Source: Deinococcus planocerae
GTDB taxonomy: Bacteria; Deinococcota; Deinococci; Deinococcales; Deinococcaceae
DNA: 29,624 nt
NCBI RefSeq assembly: GCF_002869765.1
Contig: NZ_PNOR01000043.1
Coordinates: 1 to 29,624, forward strand
Direction of reading: 5' to 3'
Shown: piece by piece, positions 17,234-25,612 of the stretch
Numbering within the stretch: the stretch's first letter is position 1
Layout: each line of letters begins with the position of its first letter
Notes under the pieces: generated by a model
Seen by the model: only the letters and a program-made list of their open reading frames with translations
What the model was told of the DNA's origin: nothing
Database searches by the model: none
Program-made: the position numbers and the translations under genes

Positions 17234-17650
17234 TCACGGCTGGCCGCTGATGGCGATCAGGGTGGTGTTCCCCTCGCGGGTGGCGTGGTACTGCAAGAGG
17301 TCGCCTTCCCGGTTCAGGAAGGCCGAGTAGCTGCCGGGCAGGGCGTCGTCGGTGAGCTGCCGGTAGCCCGCTCGCCGGAAGGGGCCGAGCAGCGCCCGGG
17401 GCTGCCAGCCGGGCAGGCGGTACTGCTCGATGCGGCTCTCGCCCCGCCGCACCTCGGCCCGGTAGCTCCGACTGTAGGTGGGGCACTCCGGGGCCAGTCC
17501 CCCGGGCAGGGGAGCCAAGCCGTTCCAGAGGGTGCCGGGGCGCCCGATGCAGTAGAGGTCACCCTGCCAGCGACGCTCGACCGTGAACCACCCCCCCAGG
17601 CCGAGGAGCCCCACGAGCACCCCGGCCACGACGGCGGGCGCCGGCCTCAT
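17234..17650 (-). CDS. Unknown membrane-anchored protein of the metal operon (138 aa)
   Basis: ATG 17650 overlaps the TGA of the arsR gene (ATGA), so it is translated with the repressor. Residues 6-22 form one hydrophobic segment (VVAGVLVGLLGLGGWF), a signal anchor. The remaining 115 residues are then outside the membrane and include two cysteines (Cys34 and Cys56), a Tyr/Arg-rich middle (TYSRSYRAEVRRGESR), and an ending of beta-like strands (LLQYHATREGNTTLIAISG). I recognise no family. Its place behind an ATPase and a metal-sensing repressor suggests a role in metal handling at the cell surface, but there is no metal-binding motif clear enough to prove this. Confidence 0.7.
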   Translation of the reverse strand: MRPAPAVVAGVLVGLLGLGGWFTVERRWQGDLYCIGRPGTLWNGLAPLPGGLAPECPTYSRSYRAEVRRGESRIEQYRLPGWQPRALLGPFRRAGYRQLTDDALPGSYSAFLNREGDLLQYHATREGNTTLIAISGQP

Positions 17651-18096
17651 TCGCGCACGTGGTCCACCGCTCCACCGATCAATCCCGTGATGTGCGCGTC
17701 GAGCAGGCGGTAGTAGGCGACGCGCCCCTCCTTGCGGAAGGTCACCAGCCGGTGGGCGCGGAGCAGCCGGAGCTGGTGGCTGACCGCGCTCTCGCTGATG
17801 CCCACCACCGCCGCGAGGTCGCACACACACAGCTCCTCGACGTTGAGCGCGCTCAGAATCCGGAAGCGGGTGGGGTCGGCGACGACCTTGAGCAGGGTGG
17901 TGGCGTCTTCCACGCACTGCGCGCCCGGCAGGGCGGCGCGGACGCGGGCGACCGCCCCCGGGTGGACGCAGGTGGCCTCACACCCGTCGCCCTGAGAGGC
18001 GGTGCTCGTCTCCCGACCAGAGCGCGGGGCGGCGGGGCGCACCGTCACCGCGTCACCCCTGGCGCGGGCGTTCTCGCCGCGCCCGTGCTCAGCCAT
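17647..18096 (-). CDS. ArsR/SmtB-family metal-sensing repressor, CadC-like
   Basis: This 149-aa winged-helix repressor starts at ATG 18096, overlapping the ATPase stop by 8 bases. It keeps every residue of both metal sites known in Staphylococcus CadC. The alpha3N site is Cys39 and Cys43 (CEATC) with Cys90 and Cys92 (ELCVCDL). The alpha5 site is Asp133, His135, His146 and Glu149, with identical spacing. The DNA-reading helix is SESAVSHQLRLLRAH and the wing is FRKEGRVAYYRL. It should release the operator on binding Cd, Pb or Zn. The N-terminal 35 residues before the Cys pair are longer than in CadC and basic; an internal GTG start at about codon 17 would shorten them. The operator is probably the palindrome upstream of the ATPase gene. 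Confidence 0.9.
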   Translation of the reverse strand: MAEHGRGENARARGDAVTVRPAAPRSGRETSTASQGDGCEATCVHPGAVARVRAALPGAQCVEDATTLLKVVADPTRFRILSALNVEELCVCDLAAVVGISESAVSHQLRLLRAHRLVTFRKEGRVAYYRLLDAHITGLIGGAVDHVRE

Positions 18097-20317
18097 GCTG
18101 GGGCACAGGCCGACCGACCGGGGGCGGGGGCGGGGGCGGGGGGGAGGACTGGGGGCCGCCCCCGCCCTTCCAGCGCAGCAGGCGCAGGGCGTTGGCCGTG
18201 ACGAGGGCGGTCGCGCCGGTGTCGGCGAGAATCGCCATCCAGAGGTTGGTGGAGCCGAGCAGGGTGGTGACCAGGAAGATCAGCTTGAGGCCCAGGGCGA
18301 AGGCGATGTTCCACCGGATGTTGTGCAGGGTGGCCCGCGACAGCCGCACGAGGTCGGCCACGCCCGTCACGCGCTCTCCCAGCAGGGCCGCGTCGGCGGT
18401 TTCCAGGGCCACGTCGGTGCCGCCGCCCATCGCGACGCCCACGTCCGAGCGCGCCAGGGCCGGGGCGTCGTTGATCCCGTCCCCGACCATCGCCACCCCG
18501 CCGCGCGCCCTCAGGTCCGCCACGAGACGCAGCTTGTCCTCCGGCAGCAACTCCGCGTGCACGTCCAGCCCGAGGTCGCGCGCGATGGCCTGGCCGGTGC
18601 GGGCGTTGTCGCCGGTCAGCATGACCGTGTTCACGCCGAGGCGGCGAAGCTGCTCGACGGCCTCCCGGGCGTCAGGGCGGGGCTCGTCGCGCAGGGCGAT
18701 GACGCCCAGCGGCGCCGCGCCGTCGAGCAGCACCACGGCGGTGCGGCCCTGTTCCTCGAAGGTCTGGACCGCGGCCCGGAGGTCGGCGGGCAGGGGCGTC
18801 CGGGGGGCGGCGTGCCGGGGCGAGGAGACGCTGAGGAAGCGGCCCTCCACCGGCGCGGTCACGGCCCTGCCGGGGAGGGCCTGCGCGTCCGTCGCGGCGG
18901 GCAGGGTGAGCTGCGCCGCCCTCGCGGCGTCGGTGATCGCCCTGGCGAGCGGGTGGCTGCTCCCCGACTCCACGGCGGCGGCGAGGCGCAGCACCTCGTT
19001 CCGGTCGCGGCCCACCACGTCGGTCACGCGCGGCCTCCCGGCGGTCAGGGTCCCGGTCTTGTCGAAGGCGACCGTCTTCACGCTCCCGATGCTCTCCAGG
19101 GCCGCGCCGCCCTTGATCAGCAGGCCCCGCCGGGTCCCGGCGCTGATGCCGCTCGTGATGGCGGCGGGCACGCTGAGCACCAGCGCGCAGGGGCAGCCGA
19201 TCAGAAGCAGGGCGAGGCCCTTGTAGAGCCAGGGAGCCCAGGCCGCACCGAGAAGCAGCGGAGGAACGACGGCGACGAGCGCCGAGACGGCCACCACCCC
19301 GGGGGTGTAGAACCGGCTGAAGCGGTCGATGAAGCGCGCGGTCCTCGCCCGGCTGCCCTCCGCCGCCTCGACGAGGTGGACGATGCGGGCGATGGTGTTG
19401 TCGTGGGCGGCCCGGTCCACCCGGACGGTCAGCCCGCCGCCCTGGTTGATGCTGCCCGCGTAGACCGAATGGCCGGCGCCCTTCACGACCGGGACGCTCT
19501 CGCCCGTCACCGGGCTGTCGTCGAGGCTGGAGGTGCCCGAGAGGATGGTCCCGTCGGCGGGGACGCGGGCCCCCGGGTTGACCTGCACGGTCTGACCGAC
19601 GGCGAGCGAGTCGGCGGGCACCTCGCGGGTCTGACCGCTCTCCACGAGCAGGGCGCTCTTGGGCGCCAGCGCGGCGAGCGCCCGAATACCCGCCCGCGCC
19701 CGCCCCGCGGCGATCCCCTCCAGCAGCTCCCCGACCGCGAAGAAGAACACGACGACGGCCCCCTCGGCGGCCTCCCCCATCAGCACCGCGCCGATGGCCG
19801 CGAGGCTGACGAGCAGGTTGATGGAGAAGGGGTCCCCGAGGCGGGCGCTCGCGTAGGCCTTCCGGGCGAGCGGCCACACGCCGATCAAGGTCGCGGCGAC
19901 GTACCCGAAGGTGGCGAGCCCGGGCTCGGTGAAGCCGAGCAGCCACGCGAGGGCGAGCAGCACGCCCGAGGTCACGACCATTCGGCCCTGCCCGGTGGCG
20001 TACCAGGGCTGGCCGGGCCTCGGCGCCTCGTGGACGTGCCCGGCGTGGTCGTGCAGCCCCGGGATGGCCTGCGCCGCTGGCGCCGTGGACGGGCTCAACC
20101 GGGAGGGCGTGTAGCCGAGGGCCTGAAGGTTGCGCTCCAGGGTGGCGCGAGGGGTCTGGTGCTCGTCCAGAGCCAGGCTGAGCGTCTGCCTGTTGAAGCT
20201 GGTCCTGACCTCGGCGGCGCCCGGCAGGGTGGCGACCATCCGCTCGACCTTCTGGACGCAACTGGCGCAGTCCATGCCGTCCACGAAGTAGTCGAGCCGG
20301 GAACGGGGGGAACTCAT
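18089..20317 (-). CDS. P1B-type heavy-metal ATPase (Zn/Cd/Pb exporter)
   Basis: This 742-aa membrane pump has an N-terminal heavy-metal domain with GMDCASC (Cys17, Cys20), a His-rich linker (HDHAGHVH, residues 89-96), and the TGES loop at 271-274. It also has the transmembrane CPC at 375-377, the phosphorylated aspartate in DKTGT (419-423), the SSHP nucleotide motif and GDGINDAPAL. The last membrane helices contain LADTGATALVTANALRLL, where the Asp is typical of the Zn/Cd/Pb (P1B-2) class rather than copper pumps. ATP-driven export of these ions to the outside is expected. The C terminus ends in a run of about ten prolines. It is the first gene of the operon and probably leaderless, with ATG six bases after a TATACT. 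Confidence 0.93.
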   Translation of the reverse strand: MSSPRSRLDYFVDGMDCASCVQKVERMVATLPGAAEVRTSFNRQTLSLALDEHQTPRATLERNLQALGYTPSRLSPSTAPAAQAIPGLHDHAGHVHEAPRPGQPWYATGQGRMVVTSGVLLALAWLLGFTEPGLATFGYVAATLIGVWPLARKAYASARLGDPFSINLLVSLAAIGAVLMGEAAEGAVVVFFFAVGELLEGIAAGRARAGIRALAALAPKSALLVESGQTREVPADSLAVGQTVQVNPGARVPADGTILSGTSSLDDSPVTGESVPVVKGAGHSVYAGSINQGGGLTVRVDRAAHDNTIARIVHLVEAAEGSRARTARFIDRFSRFYTPGVVAVSALVAVVPPLLLGAAWAPWLYKGLALLLIGCPCALVLSVPAAITSGISAGTRRGLLIKGGAALESIGSVKTVAFDKTGTLTAGRPRVTDVVGRDRNEVLRLAAAVESGSSHPLARAITDAARAAQLTLPAATDAQALPGRAVTAPVEGRFLSVSSPRHAAPRTPLPADLRAAVQTFEEQGRTAVVLLDGAAPLGVIALRDEPRPDAREAVEQLRRLGVNTVMLTGDNARTGQAIARDLGLDVHAELLPEDKLRLVADLRARGGVAMVGDGINDAPALARSDVGVAMGGGTDVALETADAALLGERVTGVADLVRLSRATLHNIRWNIAFALGLKLIFLVTTLLGSTNLWMAILADTGATALVTANALRLLRWKGGGGPQSSPPPPPPPPVGRPVPQHG

Positions 20318-20323
20318 GGCCCG

Positions 20324-20353
20324 AGTATACCTGAGCGGTTGCTCATATGTCGG
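20324..20353 (-). promoter_or_regulatory. Promoter of the metal operon with operator in the spacer
   Basis: The minus strand reads CCGACA (-35, 20353-20348), an 18-base spacer, and TATACT (-10, 20329-20324), then six bases to ATG 20317. The spacer holds the perfect inverted repeat TGAGC-AACC-GCTCA (20332-20345). This size and place fit an ArsR/SmtB-type operator, so the operon's own repressor is the likely ligand. Confidence 0.7.
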
Positions 20354-20483
20354 GACGAAAGAGGGTGGGCCTGCGGTGGCGGGCGGTCTGCCCCGCCGAG
20401 GGGCGTGGGCGGCTCGGTCGACCCACCCGGCCCCCGCCGCCTGCTCCTGTGTCGCCGTGCAGGAAGGGCGGGGCAGGCAAAGA

Positions 20484-20502
20484 CCCCCACGCGGGGTGGG
20501 GG
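20484..20502 (-). terminator. Terminator of the Ig/CBM-like lipoprotein gene
   Basis: On the minus strand CCCCCAC, five bases, then GTGGGGG form a 7-bp hairpin followed by TCTTTG, about 45 bases after the stop. Confidence 0.6.
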
Positions 20503-20547
20503 CTGGGAAGGACGGGGTGAGAACGGCTTTTTCCCTGGAAGCCTCCT

Positions 20548-22245
20548 CTACTGGAAGACCACCGTGTCTTCCGTCGTGGAAGAGAGTCCGGAGTCGTCCG
20601 TCGCCACGGCACGAATTCGGTAGACACCGCTCGGGGGGTTTTGCCAGACGAAGGAGAAGGGCGATCCTGTCACCTCACCGATTTTGAACACGGGCTCGGT
20701 GACGATTCGCCTGGCATAGAACTCGACTTTCACCACGCTGCCGTCCGCGTCCGAGGCGTCTACGGAGAGCGTCAGGGGCTGTCCGGCGGGGGCGAACGTG
20801 GGAAGCTCAGGGTTGAAAGCCACTGTGGGCGCCACATCCCCCACCCGCGACCTGCGGTAGACCTCGATGGCCGAGAAGTTGGCGATGGCCGTCCCTGTGC
20901 TCGCCACGTTCAACACGCCGTCATTCACAGTGAGATTGATCGGCCCCAGCCGCTTCCACTGTCCGGTTTCACTGGGATCGAAGCGCCCGACCGTCTGGCC
21001 TTCCATCTGAATATCGTAGGAGGTCGCATCTTCAGCACGTACCCACAGGTAGATGCTCAGAGGAGCGTTGGGGACAGGGAGGTTCACTTCCAGTCCGCCC
21101 TGACGTGAGAGGGCGCTGCGGACCAGCGCCTCCCGGTTGGGCTCGGGGGGGGGGAGCAGTGGCACGCTGGCGGGCAGGACCGTCGCGGTGCCGTTCGTCG
21201 TGATCCCCGCGTTGCCGCCAGCCGAGAAGTTCGGGCCGAAGAACAATGGCTCGTAGCTCTGAATCTGCACGTCCGGTCCGCCGAGGTTAATGGCACGCAG
21301 TACCGGTAGGGCAGAGCTTCCGGAGAAGAAGGTCGCCCTTTGTTCGGTGGAAGTCGCCACGGCTCCCTGATCATCTACGGCCCGGGCGGTGAAGGATTCC
21401 TGTGCGGTGGTGTCCGCATCGATATTGCGAGGAATAAGAAGGGTATAGGGTGCCGTGGTGTCCTCGCTCAGCTTCCTATCGCCGATGTAAAACTCCACCC
21501 TGGCAATCTTGCCGTCAGGGTCCGAGGCATCGGCCCTAAGGAGAATGTTGTTGTCGTCCACGAAGGTGTTGGGATAAGAGCCCTCATCGTTAGGGATTGT
21601 GGGCGTCAACACCCCGTTCTCGATGGGCCTGAGGGTCACGGTCGGCGCCTGATTGACGGGCGGGGGTGGAGGCGGCGTCCCGACGGGTTCGATGACAAGG
21701 TAGTCGACGATGGCGTTGCGGTCCTTGCCCCGACCCTCGTACAGATCGTTGATGAACGACAGGTTGAACACCTGTCCCGGCTTCAGGTCGAACTCCCCGA
21801 ACTTCCGGTTGACATACGTCGCCGAATCCAACGTCGCCACCGCCAGCCGTCGCTGGGCCGCGTCGTTGAGGTCCACGGTCGGCCAACCCTTGTAGTTCTC
21901 ACCCTTCCCGCGGACCGAGACGGTGTACCGTCCGGCTTTGACGCTGCCCGGGACGACGAAACGCACGTTGTCGTTGGTGCCCAGCAGAATGACGGCCTTG
22001 CCGCCGGAGGCATTGGGATCGTTGATGATCCGGCCACCGTTGCGGGGATCGGCGACGGTCTGCGGGGTGGTGAAGGCCTGGATCGTGCCGGCCTCGGCCT
22101 CGAACTGCAAGTCGTTGGAGGCCGTCGGCGTGGAGGCCTGTTGACTGCACGCCGCCAGCGTCAGGCTGAGCAGCACCAGCCCGGCGTGGCGCCTCATCTG
22201 AAACTCAGAGGGGGTGGCACCTTGATCCCGTCGTCTTTGAATCAT
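20548..22245 (-). CDS. Multi-domain lipoprotein with carbohydrate-binding-like and Ig-like modules
   Basis: ATG 22245 has AAAGGGG upstream. The 565-aa protein has an unusually long n-region, then a lipoprotein signal ending LTLAAC, lipidation at Cys33. Domains in order: a CBM6/35-like beta-sandwich (about 45-195, starting LQFEAEAGTI and closing IVDYLVIEP), a Pro-rich linker (PPPPPP), a bacterial Ig-like domain (about 205-320, ADASDPDGKIARVEFYIGD), a malectin/CBM-like domain (INLGGPDVQI to FSAIEVYRRS) and a second Ig-like domain (about 470-565, SVDASDADGSVVKVEFYARR). No catalytic domain is visible, so binding to a surface or extracellular polysaccharide is inferred. A- and T-rich codons are more frequent than in neighbours, hinting at acquisition or looser selection. 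It is divergent from the beta-helix lipoprotein gene. Confidence 0.8.
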   Translation of the reverse strand: MIQRRRDQGATPSEFQMRRHAGLVLLSLTLAACSQQASTPTASNDLQFEAEAGTIQAFTTPQTVADPRNGGRIINDPNASGGKAVILLGTNDNVRFVVPGSVKAGRYTVSVRGKGENYKGWPTVDLNDAAQRRLAVATLDSATYVNRKFGEFDLKPGQVFNLSFINDLYEGRGKDRNAIVDYLVIEPVGTPPPPPPVNQAPTVTLRPIENGVLTPTIPNDEGSYPNTFVDDNNILLRADASDPDGKIARVEFYIGDRKLSEDTTAPYTLLIPRNIDADTTAQESFTARAVDDQGAVATSTEQRATFFSGSSALPVLRAINLGGPDVQIQSYEPLFFGPNFSAGGNAGITTNGTATVLPASVPLLPPPEPNREALVRSALSRQGGLEVNLPVPNAPLSIYLWVRAEDATSYDIQMEGQTVGRFDPSETGQWKRLGPINLTVNDGVLNVASTGTAIANFSAIEVYRRSRVGDVAPTVAFNPELPTFAPAGQPLTLSVDASDADGSVVKVEFYARRIVTEPVFKIGEVTGSPFSFVWQNPPSGVYRIRAVATDDSGLSSTTEDTVVFQ

Positions 22246-22261
22246 CTCATTCCCCTTTCCC

Positions 22262-22301
22262 AGTCCACAAGACGGCGCGGAGCGCCAAAGGCCCGTGGAC
22301 T
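22262..22301. repeat. Nested inverted repeat in the lipoprotein leader
   Basis: AGTCCAC (22262-22268) pairs with GTGGACT (22295-22301), enclosing GGCGC-N3-GCGCC (22274-22286). It lies 17-56 bases upstream of ATG 22245 on the minus strand, so it would form a stem in the mRNA leader. Confidence 0.6.
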
Positions 22302-22323
22302 CATCTGTTGTGGAGCTGTCCTC

Positions 22324-22329
22324 ATATTA
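22324..22329 (-). promoter_or_regulatory. Possible -10 of the lipoprotein gene
   Basis: TAATAT on the minus strand lies about 80 bases before ATG 22245. A weak TGTGAA (22352-22347) is 17 bases further up. Confidence 0.35.
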
Positions 22330-22689
22330 CTCGAGAAGAGAAGAACTTCACAGAAATGGCGACTTCATGAAGGCTGGCCGGATCGGCGGGGCAGGCCAAA
22401 TTGCGTCGTGGGATGGGGTCCGGTGGCGCCGGGGGTACTGAGCGGCGCTGGGTGAAGGTTGACCTCCCCTGAGAACGACCACCCGCAGGCGAGCGGCAGC
22501 GCACGCCGTCGCCCAGGTGCCCTCGAACCCAGGCCGGCACCGTAGCAACACGCCGGAGAATGAGGTGAGAGCCGGGAGGGCATCGGCTCTCATGAGGCGC
22601 TCAGCGGCAAGCCGCTGGAACTCAGTGCGGACGAGGACTGAGAAGCCGGACCCGGAGGGCAGGTCGGCCTGCTGGCCGGGGGGTCCACC

Positions 22690-22992
22690 GAACGCCCGGC
22701 AAAAGTCGCGCAGGGCGGCGTGCGCGCCGGGCTCGTTGCCCAATCTCCGGTACAGGGCGATGACCGCCCGGTGGGCGTCCTCGTAGAGCGGGTCGAGCCG
22801 CAGGGCGCGCCGGTAGTGGGCCAGCGCCTCCTTGGGGGCGTCCGCCTCCACCCCCTGTCCCCGTTTCCACGCGCCCTGGGCGGCGCACTCGATCACGCGG
22901 GTCCGAACGTCCTCGACCCACTCGCCGTGCCGACCGGGCAGCACGGTGCCGTAGCCCTCGCCGAACTGGTGCTCGGCCTCTTCCAGTGCGCG
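22690..22992 (-). pseudogene. Fragment of a SARP/BTAD-type transcriptional activator
   Basis: About 100 residues on the minus strand match the bacterial transcriptional activation domain: LEEAEHQFGEGYGTVLPG, WVEDVRTRVIECAAQ, then TPR-like helices ALAHYRRALRLDPLYEDAHRAVIALYRRLGNEPGAHAALRDF. The DNA-binding winged helix that should precede it is absent, because the divergent lipoprotein gene starts there. The following ATPase/TPR parts of the larger family are also missing. The frame stays open to 22348, but the rest is unrecognised. It is read as a truncated regulator gene; a small BTAD-only protein is less likely for lack of a start near 22992. Confidence 0.55.
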
Positions 22993-23117
22993 AAGCCCAC
23001 CCGGCGCTCGGGACGGACGACCAGTTGCATGAAGGGAAGGGGCGAGCCGCGCTTCCCGTTCACCCCACCCGGGGGTTAAGCTTTCGCCACCAGCACAACG
23101 AGAAAGAAGGGAGACCC

Positions 23118-25031
23118 ATGCAACGACCGCACGTCTCACCCACCGCCTCCAGTTCTCCCTCCAAGGGCCGCCCCGCCGCCCTGCTTCTGTGCGTGGCCCT
23201 CACCCTGGGGGCCTGCGCGCAGCAGGGCGCGGTGACGACGGATACCGCCGGGGCCGCCGACCTCGGGACCGCCCGGGTGCGGGGCAATGCCTCCAACCTC
23301 GGCCCGAACGTCCGGGTCTTCGACCCCAGTATGCCCGTGGCCGAGATTCAGGCCGCACTCGACGCGGCCTACGCCCGGCAGGTGGACGACGAGATGGGCA
23401 GCGGGAGGTACGCCTTCTTGTTCAGGCCCGGCACGTACGGCACGGCCCAGCGGCCCCTCCAGGTCAAGGTGGGCTACTACACCGAGATCGCGGGCCTGGG
23501 GGCCTCGCCCGGCGACGTGGTGATCAACGGCAAGGTGGAGGTCTACAACCGCTGCCTGGGCGACGGCGGCGCGAGCAACTGCCTGGCGCTCGTGAACTTC
23601 TGGCGCACGCTGTCGAACCTCACCATCGACGTGAACGCCGCGGGGCAAGACGGGTGCCGGGCCTCCGCGAACTTCTGGGCGGTGTCGCAGGCCGCGCCCA
23701 TGCGCCGGGTGTGGGTGCGCGGCGGCACCCTGTCGCTGATGGACTACTGCACCGCGGGCCCCCAGTACGCGAGCGGCGGCTTCATGGCCGACAGCCGGGC
23801 GGAGACCGTCGTCAACGGCTCGCAGCAGCAGTGGCTGACCCGCAACAGCGAGATCGGAAGCTGGTCGAACGGCGTGTGGAACCAGGTGTTCGCGGGCGTC
23901 GTGGGCGCCCCGAGCGACGCGACCTTTCCCGAGCCGCCCTACACGACGCTGGACACCACGCCGGTCAGCCGCGAGAAGCCCTTCCTGTACGTGGACGCCG
24001 GGGGCGAGTACGCGGTGCGCGTGCCGTCCGCCCGCACGGAGACCCGGGGCACCTCCTGGAACGGCACCGAGGCGCCGGGCCGCTCCATTCCGCTGCGTGA
24101 CTTCTTCGTCGCGCGGCCCTCGGATTCGGCGCAGACGATCAACCGGGAATTGGCGCGCGGAAGGAACCTGCTGCTCACCCCCGGCGTGTACAGCATCGAC
24201 CGCGACCTAACCGTGAGGCGACCGAACACGGTCGTGCTGGGCCTGGGCCACGCGACCCTGACCGCCGTGAACGGCGCGACGCCCCTGCGAATCGCGGACG
24301 TGCCCGGGGTGATCGTCGCGGGGGTGACGATAGACGCGGGAACCGAGAAGTCGCCGGTGCTGTTGCAGGTGGGCCGGGAGCGCGGGGGCGGGCGCCGGGA
24401 GGACTCCTCCAACCCGACCACCCTCAGCGACGTGTACTTCCGGGTCGGCGGGCCGCACGTTGGCCGGGCGGACGTGGCCCTGGAGGTCAACAGCGACCAC
24501 GTGCTGATCGACCACGCCTGGGTCTGGCGGGCCGACCACGGCGCCGAGGGCTTCTCGGGCGACACCGAGCGCTGGCGGACCAACACCGGCAGGAACGGCG
24601 TGGTGATCAACGGCGACGACGTGACGGCGACGGGCCTGTTTGTCGAGCACTTCCAGGAATACAACACGGTGTGGAACGGCGAGCGCGGCACGACCGTCCT
24701 GTACCAGAACGAACTGCCGTACGACCCGCCCACCCAGGCCGAGTGGATGAACGGCCAGACGCTCGGTTGGGCGGGGTACAAGGTCGCTCCCCAGGTGCGG
24801 ACCCACACGCTGCACGGCGGGGGCGTGTACGTCTTCAACCAGAACAACCCGTCCATCGTGACCGAGAACGGCTTCGAGGTGCCGCGGGCGCCCGGCGTGA
24901 GGCTGCGCCACATCATGACGGTCAACCTCAGCGCGGGCACGATCAACCACGTGGTGGGCGGTGTGGGCGGTCCGGCAGACACCACCCGCGTCGGTCAGCC
25001 GGTCTACGTCGAGCGGTACCCCGTACCCTGA
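23118..25031 (+). CDS. Secreted beta-helix lipoprotein, GH55-like
   Basis: AAGGGAG at 23107-23113 precedes ATG 23118. The 637-aa protein has a lipoprotein signal ending LTLGAC with lipidation at Cys33. The mature part reads as two right-handed beta-helix halves, each opening with a pectate-lyase-superfamily pattern: AFLFRPGTYGTAQRPLQVKVGYYTEIAGLG near residue 100, and NLLLTPGVYSIDRDLTVRRPNTVVLGLG near residue 350. Later WVWRADHGAEGF, VVINGDDVTATGLFVEHFQEYNTVWNGE and YQNELPYD resemble Streptomyces GH55 exo-beta-1,3-glucanase relatives, often misnamed adenylyl cyclases. Activity on a beta-glucan is plausible but rests on memory of those sequences. Anchoring in the membrane suggests it acts at the cell surface. 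Confidence 0.75.
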   Translation: MQRPHVSPTASSSPSKGRPAALLLCVALTLGACAQQGAVTTDTAGAADLGTARVRGNASNLGPNVRVFDPSMPVAEIQAALDAAYARQVDDEMGSGRYAFLFRPGTYGTAQRPLQVKVGYYTEIAGLGASPGDVVINGKVEVYNRCLGDGGASNCLALVNFWRTLSNLTIDVNAAGQDGCRASANFWAVSQAAPMRRVWVRGGTLSLMDYCTAGPQYASGGFMADSRAETVVNGSQQQWLTRNSEIGSWSNGVWNQVFAGVVGAPSDATFPEPPYTTLDTTPVSREKPFLYVDAGGEYAVRVPSARTETRGTSWNGTEAPGRSIPLRDFFVARPSDSAQTINRELARGRNLLLTPGVYSIDRDLTVRRPNTVVLGLGHATLTAVNGATPLRIADVPGVIVAGVTIDAGTEKSPVLLQVGRERGGGRREDSSNPTTLSDVYFRVGGPHVGRADVALEVNSDHVLIDHAWVWRADHGAEGFSGDTERWRTNTGRNGVVINGDDVTATGLFVEHFQEYNTVWNGERGTTVLYQNELPYDPPTQAEWMNGQTLGWAGYKVAPQVRTHTLHGGGVYVFNQNNPSIVTENGFEVPRAPGVRLRHIMTVNLSAGTINHVVGGVGGPADTTRVGQPVYVERYPVP

Positions 25032-25149
25032 AGGCCACCGGGCCTGACCGTCCGGGGGGGCCCTGACCGGCCCGCTAGGTGGGGGAGGCACCGAGCGCCA
25101 CCGGGAGGGCCTCCGAGGCACGCATCGGCGCGGCACGGGCGTCGTCGTG

Positions 25150-25167
25150 AGGCCGGGCGCCCGGCCT
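25150..25167. terminator. Perfect 18-base GC palindrome between convergent genes
   Basis: AGGCCGGGCGCCCGGCCT is a full palindrome touching the TAG of the minus-strand gene at 25166. It may end transcription from both sides, but lacks a T-run. Confidence 0.4.
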
Positions 25168-25612
25168 AGACACCGCTTCCCCCCTGCGCGAGCGCCCGCA
25201 TCAGCCACCACGCGACCAGCCCCCCGCGCGCCAGCCAGGCCGCCGTGCGCCAGGTGTTTGTCGTCACCAGCCGCGCGTGCCGCCCGGGGTCGAAGCCTGC
25301 GGCGAGGTGCCCGTGCAGCGGGGACTGGACGACCGCCGTCGAGAGCCAGATCAGGAGAATCAGCCCCAGCCCCAGCCACGCCGACGCCCCGGGAAGGGCA
25401 GGCGGCGGGCGCAGGGCGAGCCAGGCCCCCGTGCCGAGTTCGGCCCCCATCAGGGGTGCGACCAGCCACGTGATGCGCGTGACGTGCTCGCGCTGGTAGG
25501 CCGCGTACCCGGCGACCCCCACCCGGGCGAACAGCGGGTAGTGCACAAGCTGAATGGTGAGGATGAGACCGACGAGCGCCCAGGTGACCGCGGCGTGCAA
25601 GACAAGCAGCAT
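25166..25612 (-). CDS. Four-helix integral membrane protein of unknown function
   Basis: This 148-aa protein has about four membrane helices: LLVLHAAVTWALVGLILTIQ, ITWLVAPLMGAELGTGAWLAL, WLGLGLILLIWLSTAVV and AAWLARGGLVAWWLM. Conserved-looking polar residues sit at the helix ends (QLVHYPLF, YQREHVTRI, HGHLAAGFDPGRHARLVTTNTWRT), including several His, so binding of a metal or haem cannot be excluded. I know similar short membrane proteins from other phyla only as uncharacterised. ATG 25612 is chosen as the first Met before the first helix. CACACT lies six bases upstream, one mismatch from the leaderless motif of this window. Confidence 0.7.
   Translation of the reverse strand: MLLVLHAAVTWALVGLILTIQLVHYPLFARVGVAGYAAYQREHVTRITWLVAPLMGAELGTGAWLALRPPPALPGASAWLGLGLILLIWLSTAVVQSPLHGHLAAGFDPGRHARLVTTNTWRTAAWLARGGLVAWWLMRALAQGGSGV

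Noticed and set aside
18002..20623. Plus-strand open frame of 873 codons
   Set aside because: Antisense of the metal ATPase and arsR genes, whose motifs are unmistakable.
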